Positions 50,951 to 61,805 are shown, counted from the stretch's first letter. The stretch: 64,000 nt of DNA from Bacteroides sp. (GCA_015060765.1 SUXW01000009.1:61641-125640), one strand, 5' to 3'. Notes: generated from the letters alone by a model not told the origin. A program made the numbers and translations.

Positions 50951-51610
50951 TTATTCTGCGGCAAATTTTACATCCTCTTTCAAGGCAAGGACCTCCATGT
51001 ATGCAGAACCATCGAATGTTTTCAAAATTTTTGCCAGTTTATGGGCATTTTCTTTGGTTTGCCAAGCATATTTGGCCAACGAGGTACAAGCCGACCGACG
51101 TACCAACGCGGAGCTGTCGACTATAGCGGTGAGTGCCTGATCAAGGAACTCGTTTTCAGCTCGTTCGTTCAGACGGCCTCCATTCATCAGCAAACGTGCC
51201 ATGAGCATGTATCCACACAATTGGAAATATTCTTCCTCGCGTGCCATCCACTCGAATGTTTTCTCTGATGCATACGGCAGGTATTGAAAAAGATTCATCA
51301 CCGTCAGTTCGGCCATTTCTGGATAACGCATGTCTTCCACCCAGATATCGGCTATATCGGGATAGAACGTCTCTACGGGTTGTAGCAAGCCCGCCATGAT
51401 TTTGCACTCACGGATATTTTCTTTCCACAAGGTTTGTGCTACCTCGTGGTTTTTCTCGAACTTGGCAGCTATTTCTTTAATGCGGGGTACTTCGATACCG
51501 AAATTCAATTTGTAGTCGAGCCCTTTCTCGCGCATACTTTGAGAAACAACCCCGTTCATGAACAAACGGAATTGTTTCTTTATCTCTCTAATGGTTTCTT
51601 GCGTATCCAT
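50951..51610 (-). CDS. AlkD-like DNA alkylation repair protein (HEAT repeats)
   Basis: A 219-residue all-helical protein resembling the DNA alkylation repair (AlkD) family: REIKKQFRLFMNGVVSQSMREKG, then FGIEVPRIKEIAAKF, and repeated HEAT-like helix pairs (SALVRRSACTSLAKYAW). AlkD proteins remove alkylated bases without flipping. The catalytic Trp/Asp cannot be confirmed here, so a non-enzymatic HEAT protein is possible. Its ATG shares one base with the DPP III stop (TGATG), so translation is coupled. Confidence 0.75.
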   Translation of the reverse strand: MDTQETIREIKKQFRLFMNGVVSQSMREKGLDYKLNFGIEVPRIKEIAAKFEKNHEVAQTLWKENIRECKIMAGLLQPVETFYPDIADIWVEDMRYPEMAELTVMNLFQYLPYASEKTFEWMAREEEYFQLCGYMLMARLLMNGGRLNERAENEFLDQALTAIVDSSALVRRSACTSLAKYAWQTKENAHKLAKILKTFDGSAYMEVLALKEDVKFAAE

Positions 51611-53649
51611 CAATTTCTATAAGGAAGGGTTGCATAATCCTGACTATAACGGAGCATCTGTTCGGCATAACCTTCTTCATAGCTGACGGTTACATCGGTG
51701 ATATTGCCTTCTGCATCGGTTTCAGCCTTGTATACCGGATTCACAAAACCTTTGTATGGAGCCAGATGGAGCTTTTCATAACGTGCCAAGACTTCGCGAT
51801 GCAATTCGGGGTCTACCTTTACGGCATAGTTTTCGACCAACTGACGGGCTGCCTCGAAATCGCCTTCACTCTTGATGCGTTGGATTTCACCCAACAACTG
51901 ACCGAACAGAGCACGCAACTTTTCATAATCGTTCACCTTGACGTAAGTCTTGCCATCTTGCTTCACCAATTCCACGACCTTTTCGGCGGCACCCTTTTCG
52001 AAAGCCCACTTGGCAATGAGCTGGCGGTTACGCATATGGGCTTCTTCTACATTGTTACCCAATTCGATACGTACCAGCTGAGTCATCAAACCGTTCATCA
52101 TATACGAATAATATTCGGCTTTATAAGCATCGTCATGCGGTGTCAAACCTAGTTCACGCATCTTGGCATCGGGCAAGTAATACAAACCGAACAAATCGGC
52201 ACGAGCTTCTTCGATAGTAGAACCGTAAGCTTTCAATGCATCAGGGTCTACACCCGGGAGCAACTGACCGGAACCATGTCCCAAACATTCGTGAAGGTCG
52301 GTATGCAAATCGCCTGTCAAATCGCCGTACTGTTCCAAATAAGCCTTTTCTACATCGCTATATACAAACTCATCGGAGAAACCGTTGCCATGAGCAGCCT
52401 TATTGTAAGCATCTGTCAAATTACCGATTGTAACCGATTTGGAACCATGGGCGCTACGAATCCAGTTGGAGTTCGGCAAATTGATACCGATAGCAGTCGA
52501 CGGATACAAATCACCCGCCAAAATAGCAGCTGTAATCACCTTGGCAGAAACACCCTTCACGGTCTCCTTCTTGAATTGCTTGGCTACCGGTGAGTGGTCT
52601 TCGAACCACTGTGCATTGGCGCTGATGGTTTCCGTACGCTTGGTGCTAACCAAATCCTTGAAGTTGACAATCGATTCCCAGCTGGCTTTCATACCAAGCG
52701 GATCACCATAGCTTTCGGTAAATCCGTTTACAAAATCCACCCGTGAGTCCAAATCCTTTACCCAAAGAATGGCATATTCGTCGAAAGTCTTCAAATCGCC
52801 ATCCCGATAGAATTGGATCATCTTTTCGATAACGGCCTTCTGCTTGTCGTTTTCGGCTACACCGGCAGCCTTATCCAACCAATAGATAATCTTATCGATA
52901 GCCTGACCATACAAACCTCCCGACTTCCATACCTTTTCCTGAACCTTACCGTCTTCCTTTACCAGACGACTGTTCATACCAAACATAACCGGCATGGTGT
53001 CATTGGGATTCTTCATAGCGTTATAGAAATCTTCCGCTTCCTTTTGGGTTACACCTGCATAATAATTGGCAGCAGAAGTCAATACCAAATCTTCACCATC
53101 GGCCTGATTCACCCGCTTCGGCATCACTGTAGGATCGAAAATAACGGGGAAAACTTCATCACAGAGGGCATCGAGTGTTTCTCCTTCGGCCAACGGAAGT
53201 TTCGATGCATCTACGCTTTGCAGAGCCTGCTTGAAGAATTCGGGAGTGAATCCGGGTACGAACTTATCACAAGCATAATGGTGATGGATACCATTCGAGA
53301 ACCATACACGCTTCAAGTAAGTTTCCATATTCACGAAATTACTGTCGGCACGATCGCCTTGATAGTCTTGATAAACGGTTTCCAACATCTTGCGGATAAT
53401 CAGGTTGTATTTACCGTTCTGGTCGAACAGGATGTCGCGTCCTTGAAGAGCAGCCTCCTGCAAATAATACACCAACTTTTTCTGTTCCAAAGGGAGTTCT
53501 TCGAAACCATGCACCTTATAGCGGAGCAACTGCAAATCGGCGAATTGCTCTACCGTATAGTCGAATGGTTGTTCACTCTCCTGGTTTGCCTGACTACAAC
53601 TTGTCATCAACATACCTCCCATAATACTGATCATTACGTATTTCTTCAT
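51610..53649 (-). CDS. Dipeptidyl peptidase III (M49), lipoprotein-type
   Basis: A 679-residue zinc exopeptidase removing dipeptides from N-termini. The M49 motif here is HECLGH at about 449-454 (eukaryotic enzymes have HELLGH), with the second zinc glutamate in EEARADLFGLYYL. An N-terminal lipobox-like segment (GGMLMTSC) suggests export and anchoring. A strong terminator lies just upstream of its start, ending the AraC-family gene, so it has its own promoter. Confidence 0.93.
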   Translation of the reverse strand: MKKYVMISIMGGMLMTSCSQANQESEQPFDYTVEQFADLQLLRYKVHGFEELPLEQKKLVYYLQEAALQGRDILFDQNGKYNLIIRKMLETVYQDYQGDRADSNFVNMETYLKRVWFSNGIHHHYACDKFVPGFTPEFFKQALQSVDASKLPLAEGETLDALCDEVFPVIFDPTVMPKRVNQADGEDLVLTSAANYYAGVTQKEAEDFYNAMKNPNDTMPVMFGMNSRLVKEDGKVQEKVWKSGGLYGQAIDKIIYWLDKAAGVAENDKQKAVIEKMIQFYRDGDLKTFDEYAILWVKDLDSRVDFVNGFTESYGDPLGMKASWESIVNFKDLVSTKRTETISANAQWFEDHSPVAKQFKKETVKGVSAKVITAAILAGDLYPSTAIGINLPNSNWIRSAHGSKSVTIGNLTDAYNKAAHGNGFSDEFVYSDVEKAYLEQYGDLTGDLHTDLHECLGHGSGQLLPGVDPDALKAYGSTIEEARADLFGLYYLPDAKMRELGLTPHDDAYKAEYYSYMMNGLMTQLVRIELGNNVEEAHMRNRQLIAKWAFEKGAAEKVVELVKQDGKTYVKVNDYEKLRALFGQLLGEIQRIKSEGDFEAARQLVENYAVKVDPELHREVLARYEKLHLAPYKGFVNPVYKAETDAEGNITDVTVSYEEGYAEQMLRYSQDYATLPYRN

Positions 53650-53672
53650 ATATAAACTTGATTTGTAAACAT

Positions 53673-53700
53673 AAAAAGGAAAACAACTGTTTTCCTTTTT
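53673..53700 (-). terminator. Intrinsic terminator of the AraC-family gene
   Basis: A perfect 12-bp stem, AAAAAGGAAAAC-AACT-GTTTTCCTTTTT, between the regulator stop and the DPP III start. Confidence 0.85.
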
Positions 53701-53721
53701 ATATATAACTAAATTAACTTA

Positions 53722-54198
53722 TCACTTCTTCTTGGCTTCCATGATTGCCTTGCGGTAACCGTTGGGGGTCTCACCTACAATCCGATAGAACGCTGCATAG
53801 AACGATTGACGGTTGGCAAAACCTACCATAGCACTGATTTCTTCAATGTTCTTATTTTGGTTTTTCTTGTCTGCCAACAAGCGGAGCGCATCCTTGATAC
53901 GATACTCGTTCAACAAGCAGGAATAGTTCATTCCGAATCTTGAATTAACAACAGCCGACAAATAGCGTGTGTTAGTTTTCAACAACTTAGCCAAATCTTT
54001 AGACGAAAAATTAGGATCCTTATATTTCTTCTTGATGATGACAATATCCACAATCTTTTGATAAAGTTCATCAGCCAATTCAGGTCTAATCATCGTTCTA
54101 TAGGCCGCATCTTTCTTTTTCTTCTCCCGTAAATTATAAGGTAATTTCTTGGGAGCATTAGTCTTTACAACTTCTTCTTCAGTTTGTTTATAGTTCAT
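53722..54198 (-). CDS. Small AraC-family transcriptional regulator
   Basis: A 158-residue regulator with only a short Lys-rich N-terminus before the DNA-binding module. Residues about 58-155 form the AraC double helix-turn-helix (FSSKDLAKLLKTNTRYLSAVVNSRFG; IEEISAMVGFANRQSFYAAFYRIVGETPNGYRK). No ligand domain is present. It is divergent from recQ, with a 14-bp palindrome in the gap that could be its operator. Confidence 0.85.
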   Translation of the reverse strand: MNYKQTEEEVVKTNAPKKLPYNLREKKKKDAAYRTMIRPELADELYQKIVDIVIIKKKYKDPNFSSKDLAKLLKTNTRYLSAVVNSRFGMNYSCLLNEYRIKDALRLLADKKNQNKNIEEISAMVGFANRQSFYAAFYRIVGETPNGYRKAIMEAKKK

Positions 54199-54229
54199 CT
54201 CTATATCGGATTGGTTAATAATTATCTAT

Positions 54230-54243
54230 ATTTTGTACAAAAT
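54230..54243. promoter_or_regulatory. Palindrome in the araC-recQ divergent gap
   Basis: ATTTTGTACAAAAT, a perfect 14-bp palindrome about 32 bp upstream of the AraC-family start. It could be an operator. The recQ -7 element TATCTTTG lies at 54338-54345. Confidence 0.4.
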
Positions 54244-54381
54244 TGGCCATTCTTTTTTTCATATGCAATTTTTTATGCACTTTTTATTAATTTATTTTAT
54301 TCTTCACCTCATATTTCGAGGTAGTGGAAGTTTTTTCTATCTTTGCCATGTTTTAATTTTTACCCTAAAAATAAAACAAAC

Positions 54382-56202
54382 ATGCTACAAACGCTGAAAA
54401 CCTATTTCGGATATGATTCGTTCCGCCCCCTGCAGGAGAACATCATCCGTCACATCCTAGCCAAAAAGGATTCATTGGTCCTGATGCCTACCGGCGGAGG
54501 GAAATCCATCTGCTACCAGTTGCCGGCCATCCTCAGCGATGGGACAACCGTAGTTGTCTCTCCTCTCATATCCTTGATGAAGGACCAAGTGGAGAGTCTG
54601 CAGGCCAACGGTATCTATGCAAGGGCCATGAACAGTGCCAACAACGAAACGGAGAACTTGATTCTACGCAAAGAATGCTTGGAAGGGAAAGTGAAACTTC
54701 TCTATATATCACCTGAACGGTTACTCATGGAAATGAATTTCTTGTTGAAGGACATGAAAATTTCCTTGTTCGCCATCGACGAGGCTCATTGCATCTCGCA
54801 ATGGGGACACGATTTCCGACCGGAATACACCCAACTGAAATCCATCCGCGAACAATTTCCACAAGTACCCATTGTAGCCCTGACAGCTACGGCCGATAAA
54901 ATTACACGCGAAGATATCATCAAGCAGCTGGACTTGAAGGAACCCGAAGTGTTTATTTCTTCGTTCGACCGCCCCAACCTGAACTTGACGGTCAAAAGAG
55001 GTTTCCAACAAAAGGACAAGACTCGAGCGATATTGGAGTTCATCAAACAACACCCGGGAGAGTGTGGCATCATCTATTGCATGAGTCGGGACAAGACAGA
55101 AAAGGTGGCCGAAATGCTGGAGAAATATGGCATAACAACCACAGTATATCATGCCGGTCTAAACGCCAAGGCCAGAGACAAGGCACAAGATGATTTTATC
55201 AACGACCGGGTACAAGTGGTATGTGCCACCATCGCTTTCGGAATGGGAATCGACAAGTCGAACGTGCGATGGGTAATCCACTATAACATGCCGAAAAGCA
55301 TCGAGAGTTTTTATCAGGAAATAGGACGAGCCGGACGGGACGGACTGAAAAGCGATACCTTGTTGTTCTATTCATTGGGCGACTTGGTTATGCTCTCCAA
55401 ATTTGCCATCGATAGCGGGCAGCAAGATATCAACCTGGAAAAACTGAACCGCATGCAACAATATGCCGAAAGCGACATCTGCCGCCGACGGATTCTGCTC
55501 AATTACTTCGGTGAGAACATGGAACACGATTGTGGCAATTGCGACGTATGCCGCAATCCACCCGAACGGTTCGATGGAAGCATCATCGTACAAAAGGCTT
55601 TGAGCGCCATAGCACGGACCAACCAACAAATAGGCACACGGATGCTGGTGGCCATCCTCCGAGGAAACTATTTCCAAGAGCTCACAGAAAAGGGATACGA
55701 CAAGTTGAAGACTTTCGGAGCCGGAAGGGACGTACCCCAACAAGACTGGATGGATTATCTTCTCCAAATGCTGAATATGGGGTACATCGAAGTGGCATAC
55801 AACGAGAACAATCACCTGAAAATCACTCCAAGCGGAGTCAAAGTACTGTATGGACAGGAAAAGGCCATGCTGGTAGTAATCAAACGGGAAGAAAAGACTC
55901 CAAACAAAGGAAAGAAGAAAAAAGCAGAAAAGGAAAGCAAACCTATGTTCAATGCCATTACCCTGTCTGATGAAGGGATGGACAAAGAATTGTTCGAAGA
56001 ATTACGGGTACTCCGCAAACGACTGGCCGACGAACAAGGCATTCCTCCTTATATCATTCTGACCGACAAGACGCTCCACCTGATTGCCATACAACGGCCC
56101 ACTACCCTCGAAGCATTCGGTATGGTTAGCGGCATTGGAGAATACAAAAAGGAGAAGTACGGAAAAGTATTTGTAGAAGCTATCCGCAATTTCCTCCAAT
56201 AA
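54382..56202 (+). CDS. recQ: ATP-dependent DNA helicase RecQ
   Basis: A 606-residue 3'-5' helicase. I start at the ATG at 54382 (MLQTLKTYFGYDSFRPLQ) because the earlier in-frame TTG lies within the promoter box (TATCTTTG, 54338-54345). Walker A is MPTGGGKS (35-42), the DExH box is DEAHCISQWGHDFRPEY, the RQC zinc cysteines sit in CRRRILLNYFGE then CGNCDVC, and an HRDC domain ends the protein. Full family architecture. Confidence 0.96.
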   Translation: MLQTLKTYFGYDSFRPLQENIIRHILAKKDSLVLMPTGGGKSICYQLPAILSDGTTVVVSPLISLMKDQVESLQANGIYARAMNSANNETENLILRKECLEGKVKLLYISPERLLMEMNFLLKDMKISLFAIDEAHCISQWGHDFRPEYTQLKSIREQFPQVPIVALTATADKITREDIIKQLDLKEPEVFISSFDRPNLNLTVKRGFQQKDKTRAILEFIKQHPGECGIIYCMSRDKTEKVAEMLEKYGITTTVYHAGLNAKARDKAQDDFINDRVQVVCATIAFGMGIDKSNVRWVIHYNMPKSIESFYQEIGRAGRDGLKSDTLLFYSLGDLVMLSKFAIDSGQQDINLEKLNRMQQYAESDICRRRILLNYFGENMEHDCGNCDVCRNPPERFDGSIIVQKALSAIARTNQQIGTRMLVAILRGNYFQELTEKGYDKLKTFGAGRDVPQQDWMDYLLQMLNMGYIEVAYNENNHLKITPSGVKVLYGQEKAMLVVIKREEKTPNKGKKKKAEKESKPMFNAITLSDEGMDKELFEELRVLRKRLADEQGIPPYIILTDKTLHLIAIQRPTTLEAFGMVSGIGEYKKEKYGKVFVEAIRNFLQ

Positions 56203-56211
56203 GCTATAGCA

Positions 56212-57036
56212 TCATTTCTTGCTGGCTTTCAGCTTATCCTGAAGTTGCGGACGGGGTATTCCCAAGTCTACAGCCTTTTCATAGGCTACGTAGGCCTCCC
56301 GTTTTTTGCCTTGAGCCATGTAAATGTCTCCACACATCACATAAATATCGGCATCATGGGGAGTGATTCGGGCCGCATTCTCCAAATCGAGCAAAGCCAG
56401 ATCCAACGTATTCATTTCCACTTCTATCTCCGCACGGGCTTTCAACAAGGAAGCATCTTTAGGATAATCGGTTACCAACAGATTCAATGCATCCAATGCC
56501 TCCCGATAGCGGTGTTCTTTCTGGTTGACCATCACCAATCCCACGCGGGCCGTTTTGTTTCCAGGCTCTTCCTCCAATAAAGAACGGTAATCGGCCTTGG
56601 CTTCTGGATATTGCCGACGACGCATGTATATGTAAGCACGGAACTGCAGAGCCTCAATGTTACGTCTGTCCAAATCGATGACATTGCAATAATCCGAATA
56701 TGCCTTATCCAAATGGTCCATTTCCAAATAAAGGGAAGCCCGATTCAACAACATAGTTACGGAATGAGGACTCTTGTTAATGGCCAACGTATACGATTCT
56801 ATCGCTTCTTTATTCTTCCCCATCCGCCTTTGGATGGTACCCAGATTGGATAGCAGCATGGCATTGCGCATGTTAGCCGGATCAGTATTCAACGCGTTCT
56901 TGAAATATTTTTCAGCTTCATAAAGACTGTCCTTCTCGACCGCATTCATGGCCTTTTCTATCCATCCGTCATAATCCTGCGCCGGAAGAATCCATATAGT
57001 CCATATCGCTATCAGTATACAAAAAATCCTTTTCAT
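56212..57036 (-). CDS. Secreted tetratricopeptide-repeat protein
   Basis: A 274-residue protein with a signal peptide (MKRIFCILIAIWTIWILPAQ) and about six TPR units (EAEKYFKNALNTDPANMRNAML; EAIESYTLAINKSPHSVTMLLNRA; KAYSDYCNVIDLDRRNIEALQFRA). It is a periplasmic scaffold of unknown partner. The start at 57036 follows a -7 box, TACCTTTG (57067-57060). It converges with recQ, with only 9 nt between the stops. Confidence 0.85.
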   Translation of the reverse strand: MKRIFCILIAIWTIWILPAQDYDGWIEKAMNAVEKDSLYEAEKYFKNALNTDPANMRNAMLLSNLGTIQRRMGKNKEAIESYTLAINKSPHSVTMLLNRASLYLEMDHLDKAYSDYCNVIDLDRRNIEALQFRAYIYMRRRQYPEAKADYRSLLEEEPGNKTARVGLVMVNQKEHRYREALDALNLLVTDYPKDASLLKARAEIEVEMNTLDLALLDLENAARITPHDADIYVMCGDIYMAQGKKREAYVAYEKAVDLGIPRPQLQDKLKASKK

Positions 57037-57059
57037 CGATTGTCTTCTTATTTCAGATG

Positions 57060-57067
57060 CAAAGGTA
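57060..57067 (-). promoter_or_regulatory. Promoter -7 element for the TPR gene
   Basis: The minus strand reads TACCTTTG, a perfect TAnnTTTG, 24 nt before the ATG; it sits next to the leu operon terminator. Confidence 0.5.
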
Positions 57068-57074
57068 AAGAAAA

Positions 57075-57113
57075 TCGGACATAGAATCATGGCGTTTCAT
57101 CATCTATGTCCGA
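57075..57113 (-). terminator. Terminator of the leu operon
   Basis: An 11-bp stem, TCGGACATAGA / TCTATGTCCGA, followed on the minus strand by TTTTCTTT, 24 nt after the leuB stop. Confidence 0.8.
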
Positions 57114-57136
57114 TAAATATTCAGAAAGTGCGTTAA

Positions 57137-58198
57137 TTATGCTTTCTTGATGTAATCTACAATCCAAGCACCCACTTCTTTGGTTCCATACTTTTCACCA
57201 CCTTCCACTTGAATTTCAGGTGTACGGACATGAGCATCGAGCGAAGCATCCACAGCTTTACGAATCAAGGCTCCTTCCTCTTTCAAATCGAAGTATTCAA
57301 AGAGCATAGCTACCGAAAGGATTTGTGCCAACGGATTGGCTATATTCAAGCCTTTGGCCTGTGGCCATGAACCATGGATAGGTTCAAATACAGGTGTACT
57401 TTCACCGGTAGAAGCCGATGGCAACAATCCCATAGAACCACTGATAACCGAGCCTTCGTCTGTCAGAATATCACCAAACGTGTTTTCAGTCACCATCACA
57501 TCAAAGAAAGTAGGTTCCTGAATCATACGCATGGCAGCATTGTCCACATACATATAATCGGTAGTCACTTCAGGATACTGCGGAGCCATTTCCTGAGCAA
57601 TCTGTCTCCACAAACGGGAGGAAGCAAGTACATTGGCTTTATCGACTACGGTTAGATGTTTGTTGCGCTTCATGGCATATTCAAAGCCGACCTTCAAAAT
57701 ACGTTCAATTTCAGGACGGGTATAGTAATTGGTATCATACGCCTTATCGTTATCCTGATACTTTTCACCAAAATACATACCACCGGTCAACTCACGGATA
57801 CAAATGAAGTCGGCATTTTCCACCAACTCTGCACGAAGCGGAGATTTATGAATCAAGCACTTGAAAGTTTGTACCGGACGGATGTTGGCAAACAGACCGA
57901 GTTTCTTGCGCATGGCCAACAAACCCTGTTCGGGACGCACCTTAGCAGTGGGGTCATTGTCGAATTTCGGATCGCCTACAGCCGAGAATAACACCGCATC
58001 GGCATTCTTGCAAGTTTGATAGGTTTCTTCAGGAAAGGGGTCACCCACTTCATCTATGGCATGGGCACCACAAATGGCATATTCGTAGGTCACTTGGTGG
58101 CCGAACTTCTCACATACGGCGGTCATTACATCCACACCTACGGTGGATATTTCGGGGCCGATACCGTCACCGGCCAACACTGCAATTTTAAAGTTCAT
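57137..58198 (-). CDS. leuB: 3-isopropylmalate dehydrogenase
   Basis: A 353-residue NAD-dependent decarboxylating dehydrogenase; with citramalate-derived substrate it also yields 2-oxobutyrate. Signatures: [17 protein letters not shown], the substrate arginines in the [18 protein letters not shown] region, and [23 protein letters not shown]. Its ATG lies 11 nt inside the cimA-like gene's end (overlap ATGAACTTTAA), implying coupling. Last gene of the operon. Confidence 0.96.
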   Translation of the reverse strand: MNFKIAVLAGDGIGPEISTVGVDVMTAVCEKFGHQVTYEYAICGAHAIDEVGDPFPEETYQTCKNADAVLFSAVGDPKFDNDPTAKVRPEQGLLAMRKKLGLFANIRPVQTFKCLIHKSPLRAELVENADFICIRELTGGMYFGEKYQDNDKAYDTNYYTRPEIERILKVGFEYAMKRNKHLTVVDKANVLASSRLWRQIAQEMAPQYPEVTTDYMYVDNAAMRMIQEPTFFDVMVTENTFGDILTDEGSVISGSMGLLPSASTGESTPVFEPIHGSWPQAKGLNIANPLAQILSVAMLFEYFDLKEEGALIRKAVDASLDAHVRTPEIQVEGGEKYGTKEVGAWIVDYIKKA

Positions 58199-59723
58199 AT
58201 TCTTTCTCGATTATGTTCAACATTTTCATCGTTGCCTTGATAGCGGCTTCCGTCTGGTCGGCATCAAGTCCACGTGTCTTGAATTCTTTATCCACAAAAC
58301 TCCAGCTGATGGTGGTCTGAACAAAGGCATCGGTACGTCCTCCAGGAGGAATCGTTACCGCATAATTGGTCAACATAGGAAATTTCCGCCCCAACGTAAC
58401 CTTGTAAATCTTGCGCAATGCCCGTACAAAAGCATCGTACTGACCGTCTCCGCTCGAGTTTTCTTCGTATTCCTTGCCGTTTATTTCCACCTTAACGGTA
58501 GCCATCGGCTTCAATCCATAGGCTAAGTTCACGATATAGCTCTTCAGTTTCACTTTATCGTCTTCCACCCCATGTTTCAACACGTCACTGACAATGTAGG
58601 GTAAGTCTTCGGGAGTGACAAGTTCCTTCTTGTCACCCAATTCAATGATCCGCTCCGTTACCTTGCGCATGGATTCTTCATCCAAATCCAAGCCCAATTC
58701 TTCCAGATTCTTACGGATATTGGCCTTACCGCTGTTCTTACCCAATGCATACTCCCGTTTCCGTCCAAAACGTTCGGGCAACAGATCATTACAATACAAA
58801 TTGTTTTTATTGTCTCCGTCGGCATGGACACCGGCCACTTGCGTAAACACATGCTCACCAATAATAGGCTTATTAGCCGGTATCATAATTCCGGAATAGG
58901 ATTCCACAATCCGACTGACTTCATTCAAACGGCTTTCATCAATATTGGTTGTCGCTTCGAAATGGTCTTTCAAAATGGCCTGTACACTCGAGAGTGGTGC
59001 ATTGCCCGCCCGTTCTCCCAAACCGTTGATGGTGGTATGCAATCCTTTGACGCCACTCAATACGGCGGCCAACACATTGCTCACCGCCAAATCGTAATCG
59101 TTGTGGGCATGGAAATCGAAATGCTTGTCGGGATAATGTTTCTTCATCTTACGCATGAACTCGATGACTTGCAAGGGATTCAAGATACCCAAAGTATCGG
59201 GCAACATGAAACGGCGGATACAAGTATCTTTCAAACCGTCCATCAGTTGGAAAACGTAGTCGGGCGAATCTTTCATACCGTTGCTCCAGTCTTCCAAATA
59301 GACATTGACCGTTATATCACATTCATCGGCATAGCTCACTACCTTCCGGATATCGTTGATGTGTTCCTCTGGTGTCTTCTTCAATTGTTGGGTACAATGT
59401 TTCAGCGAACCCTTACACAGCAGGTTGATGACCTTGCATCCCGTCCGTTGAATCCAGTCTACCGATGCATGGCCGTCACAAAAGCCCAGCACCTCCACTT
59501 TGTGTAACAAGTTGCGTCGAGCCGCCCAATCGCATATCATCCTCACGGCTTCAAACTCTCCCTCCGATACTCGTGCAGAGGCTACCTCTACCCTATCCAC
59601 TTTCAGTTCTTCCAACAACAGACGGGCAATCATCAGCTTTTCATGCGGTACAAACGACACCCCACTGGTTTGTTCTCCATCACGGAGGGTCGTATCCATT
59701 ATTTCGATTCTTGTATTATTCAT
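58188..59723 (-). CDS. cimA: LeuA-family synthase, probable (R)-citramalate synthase
   Basis: A 511-residue DRE-TIM acyltransferase: [16 protein letters not shown] at the N-terminus, [16 protein letters not shown] metal-binding HxH segment, [11 protein letters not shown], and a C-terminal regulatory domain ([21 protein letters not shown]). It is a paralogue of the leuA at 61.8-63.3 kb but clearly divergent, with differences such as [13 protein letters not shown]. Being inside the leu operon, it best fits citramalate synthase, giving 2-oxobutyrate for isoleucine via LeuCD/LeuB. A second isopropylmalate synthase is the alternative. Activity inferred from context. Confidence 0.8.
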   Translation of the reverse strand: MNNTRIEIMDTTLRDGEQTSGVSFVPHEKLMIARLLLEELKVDRVEVASARVSEGEFEAVRMICDWAARRNLLHKVEVLGFCDGHASVDWIQRTGCKVINLLCKGSLKHCTQQLKKTPEEHINDIRKVVSYADECDITVNVYLEDWSNGMKDSPDYVFQLMDGLKDTCIRRFMLPDTLGILNPLQVIEFMRKMKKHYPDKHFDFHAHNDYDLAVSNVLAAVLSGVKGLHTTINGLGERAGNAPLSSVQAILKDHFEATTNIDESRLNEVSRIVESYSGIMIPANKPIIGEHVFTQVAGVHADGDNKNNLYCNDLLPERFGRKREYALGKNSGKANIRKNLEELGLDLDEESMRKVTERIIELGDKKELVTPEDLPYIVSDVLKHGVEDDKVKLKSYIVNLAYGLKPMATVKVEINGKEYEENSSGDGQYDAFVRALRKIYKVTLGRKFPMLTNYAVTIPPGGRTDAFVQTTISWSFVDKEFKTRGLDADQTEAAIKATMKMLNIIEKEYEL

Positions 59724-59774
59724 TGTTAATATGATCGTTTTTATTACAGGTCGCGGATGATAACAGATACATCA

Positions 59775-60389
59775 TCAACGCGCCATCTCAAAAGCAGAAA
59801 TCTTGTCCTTATTCTCCAACAGGAAATCAATGTCATCCAAAGCATTCATCAGGCAATACTTCTTATACCCATTGATATCGAAGGTTTCGCTATGACCGGT
59901 GGTCAGGTTGGTCACAGTCTGGTTGGGTATATCCACACGTACTTCTGCCTGCGGATTGGCTTCTACGGTATCGAACAACTCCTGTTGAAATTCCTTGCTC
60001 ACTATTACGGGCAACACAAAACAGTTGAGTAGATTGTTGCGGTGTATATCGGCAAACGAACTGCTGATTACCACACGTACACCATAGCCGGCAATAGCCC
60101 AAGCTGCATGTTCGCGACTGGAACCCGAGCCCCAATTCTGTCCGCCAATGATGATTTCATGAATACCCGGTTTGGGGGTTTCAGCATACTCCGCTTGGTT
60201 CATTACAAAATCGGCTACAGGCTTTCCGTCGGCATCAAAACGCAGGTCGTGCATAAAAGCATCACCAAAGAATTGTGGATCGCGGGTAGTGCTGGCCAAA
60301 TAGCGTGCCGGAATAATCAGATCCGTATTACAATTGTCTATCTTGATAGGAAGACAAGTCGATTGTATGATATCAAATTTCTGTTTCAT
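59775..60389 (-). CDS. leuD: 3-isopropylmalate dehydratase small subunit
   Basis: A 204-residue swivelling-domain subunit working with LeuC: TDLIIPARYLASTTRD near the N-terminus, NWGSGSSREHAAWAIAGYGVRVVISSSFADIHRNNLLN as the family core. Starts 15 nt after leuC; the 51-nt gap downstream before cimA is the longest inside the operon. Confidence 0.96.
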   Translation of the reverse strand: MKQKFDIIQSTCLPIKIDNCNTDLIIPARYLASTTRDPQFFGDAFMHDLRFDADGKPVADFVMNQAEYAETPKPGIHEIIIGGQNWGSGSSREHAAWAIAGYGVRVVISSSFADIHRNNLLNCFVLPVIVSKEFQQELFDTVEANPQAEVRVDIPNQTVTNLTTGHSETFDINGYKKYCLMNALDDIDFLLENKDKISAFEMAR

Positions 60390-60404
60390 ATTGTTTTCAA
60401 ATTA

Positions 60405-61802
60405 CTAAGGTCTCAATTTTCTTGGATCGGTTACCACTCCTGTTATAGCAGACGCAGCCACTACAAGCGGTGAAGCCAAAATGGTACGTGCACCGGGTCC
60501 TTGACGACCTACAAAATTTCGATTACTGGTAGAAATGGATAATTTACCGGCAGGAACCTTATCAGGATTCATGGCCAAGCACGATGAACATGAGGGCAAA
60601 CGAAGTTCAAAACCAGCTTCTTCCAGAATCTTGTCGATACCTTCGTCCATAATCTGCTGACGTACGAGCCATGAGCCGGGTACGAGCCAGGCCACTACAT
60701 TCGAAGCCTTCTTCTTACCTTTTACCACAGAGGCAAAAGCACGGAAATCCTCAATGCGACCGTTGGTACAAGCACCTAAGAAACAGTAGTCAACCGGAGT
60801 CCCCTCCAACTTCTGACCGGGTTGGAATTGCATATAGTCAAGCATGGCAAGGAACTGGGTACGGTCGGCTTCGGGTACTTCGTCCAATGTAGGGATACAC
60901 TCGTCGATAGCAATTCCCGCACCGGGATTGGTACCGTAAGTAATGCGCGGAGCAATATCTTCCGCACGATAAGTCACTTCCTTGTCAAAAACGGCATCAG
61001 GATCGCTATAAAGTTGTTTCCATGCTTCCATGGCTTGGTCCCATGCTTCCCCCTTCGGAGCATATTCGCGTCCCTTGAGGTATTCAAACGTAATCTCGTC
61101 GGGAGCGATGAGTCCGGCACGACTACCCATTTCGATACTAAGATTCGAAAGAGTCAAACGTCCCTCCATACTCATGTTACGAACCGTAGAACCGGCATAC
61201 TCCACCGCATAACCTGTAGCACCCGAAGTGGTCATCTGCGCCATGATGTAAAGAGCTACATCTTTAGCGGTAGTACCTTGCGGCAATGTACCTTCAATAT
61301 TAATCCGCATGGTCTTTGGCTTGCTTTGCAGAATAGTCTGTGAAGCCAATACCTGAGCCACCTCACTGGTACCGATACCCATGGCGATAGCACCTACAGC
61401 ACCGTGGGTAGAGGTATGCGAATCACCGCATACAATGGTCATACCCGGCAACGAAAGTGCCTTTTCGGGTCCTACCACATGAATAATACCATTGTCTTTA
61501 GTCCCCATGGCAAAGTATCGGATACCAAACTCCGCACAATTCTTCGCCAATGTTTCCACTTGTTTGCGTCCTACGGGGTCGTCAATGCGTTCCTGTTGGT
61601 CGCTCGGTGTGTTATGATCGGGCATAGCCACCACTTGTTCGGGACGGAATACGCCTATATTCTTGTCTCTTAATGTATCGAATGCCTGTGGAGTAGTCAC
61701 CTCGTGACAGTATAGACGGTCAATGTAAAGTTGGGTGGGACCATCTTCCACTTTCTGCACCACATGTGCATCCCATATTTTATCAAATAATGTATGACCC
61801 AT
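60405..61802 (-). CDS. leuC: 3-isopropylmalate dehydratase large subunit
   Basis: A 465-residue aconitase-family subunit carrying the 4Fe-4S cluster: [20 protein letters not shown], then [13 protein letters not shown] and [13 protein letters not shown] supply the cluster cysteines. It isomerises 2- to 3-isopropylmalate and probably citramalate. It begins 3 nt after leuA. Confidence 0.97.
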   Translation of the reverse strand: MGHTLFDKIWDAHVVQKVEDGPTQLYIDRLYCHEVTTPQAFDTLRDKNIGVFRPEQVVAMPDHNTPSDQQERIDDPVGRKQVETLAKNCAEFGIRYFAMGTKDNGIIHVVGPEKALSLPGMTIVCGDSHTSTHGAVGAIAMGIGTSEVAQVLASQTILQSKPKTMRINIEGTLPQGTTAKDVALYIMAQMTTSGATGYAVEYAGSTVRNMSMEGRLTLSNLSIEMGSRAGLIAPDEITFEYLKGREYAPKGEAWDQAMEAWKQLYSDPDAVFDKEVTYRAEDIAPRITYGTNPGAGIAIDECIPTLDEVPEADRTQFLAMLDYMQFQPGQKLEGTPVDYCFLGACTNGRIEDFRAFASVVKGKKKASNVVAWLVPGSWLVRQQIMDEGIDKILEEAGFELRLPSCSSCLAMNPDKVPAGKLSISTSNRNFVGRQGPGARTILASPLVVAASAITGVVTDPRKLRP

Positions 61803-61805
61803 AAC

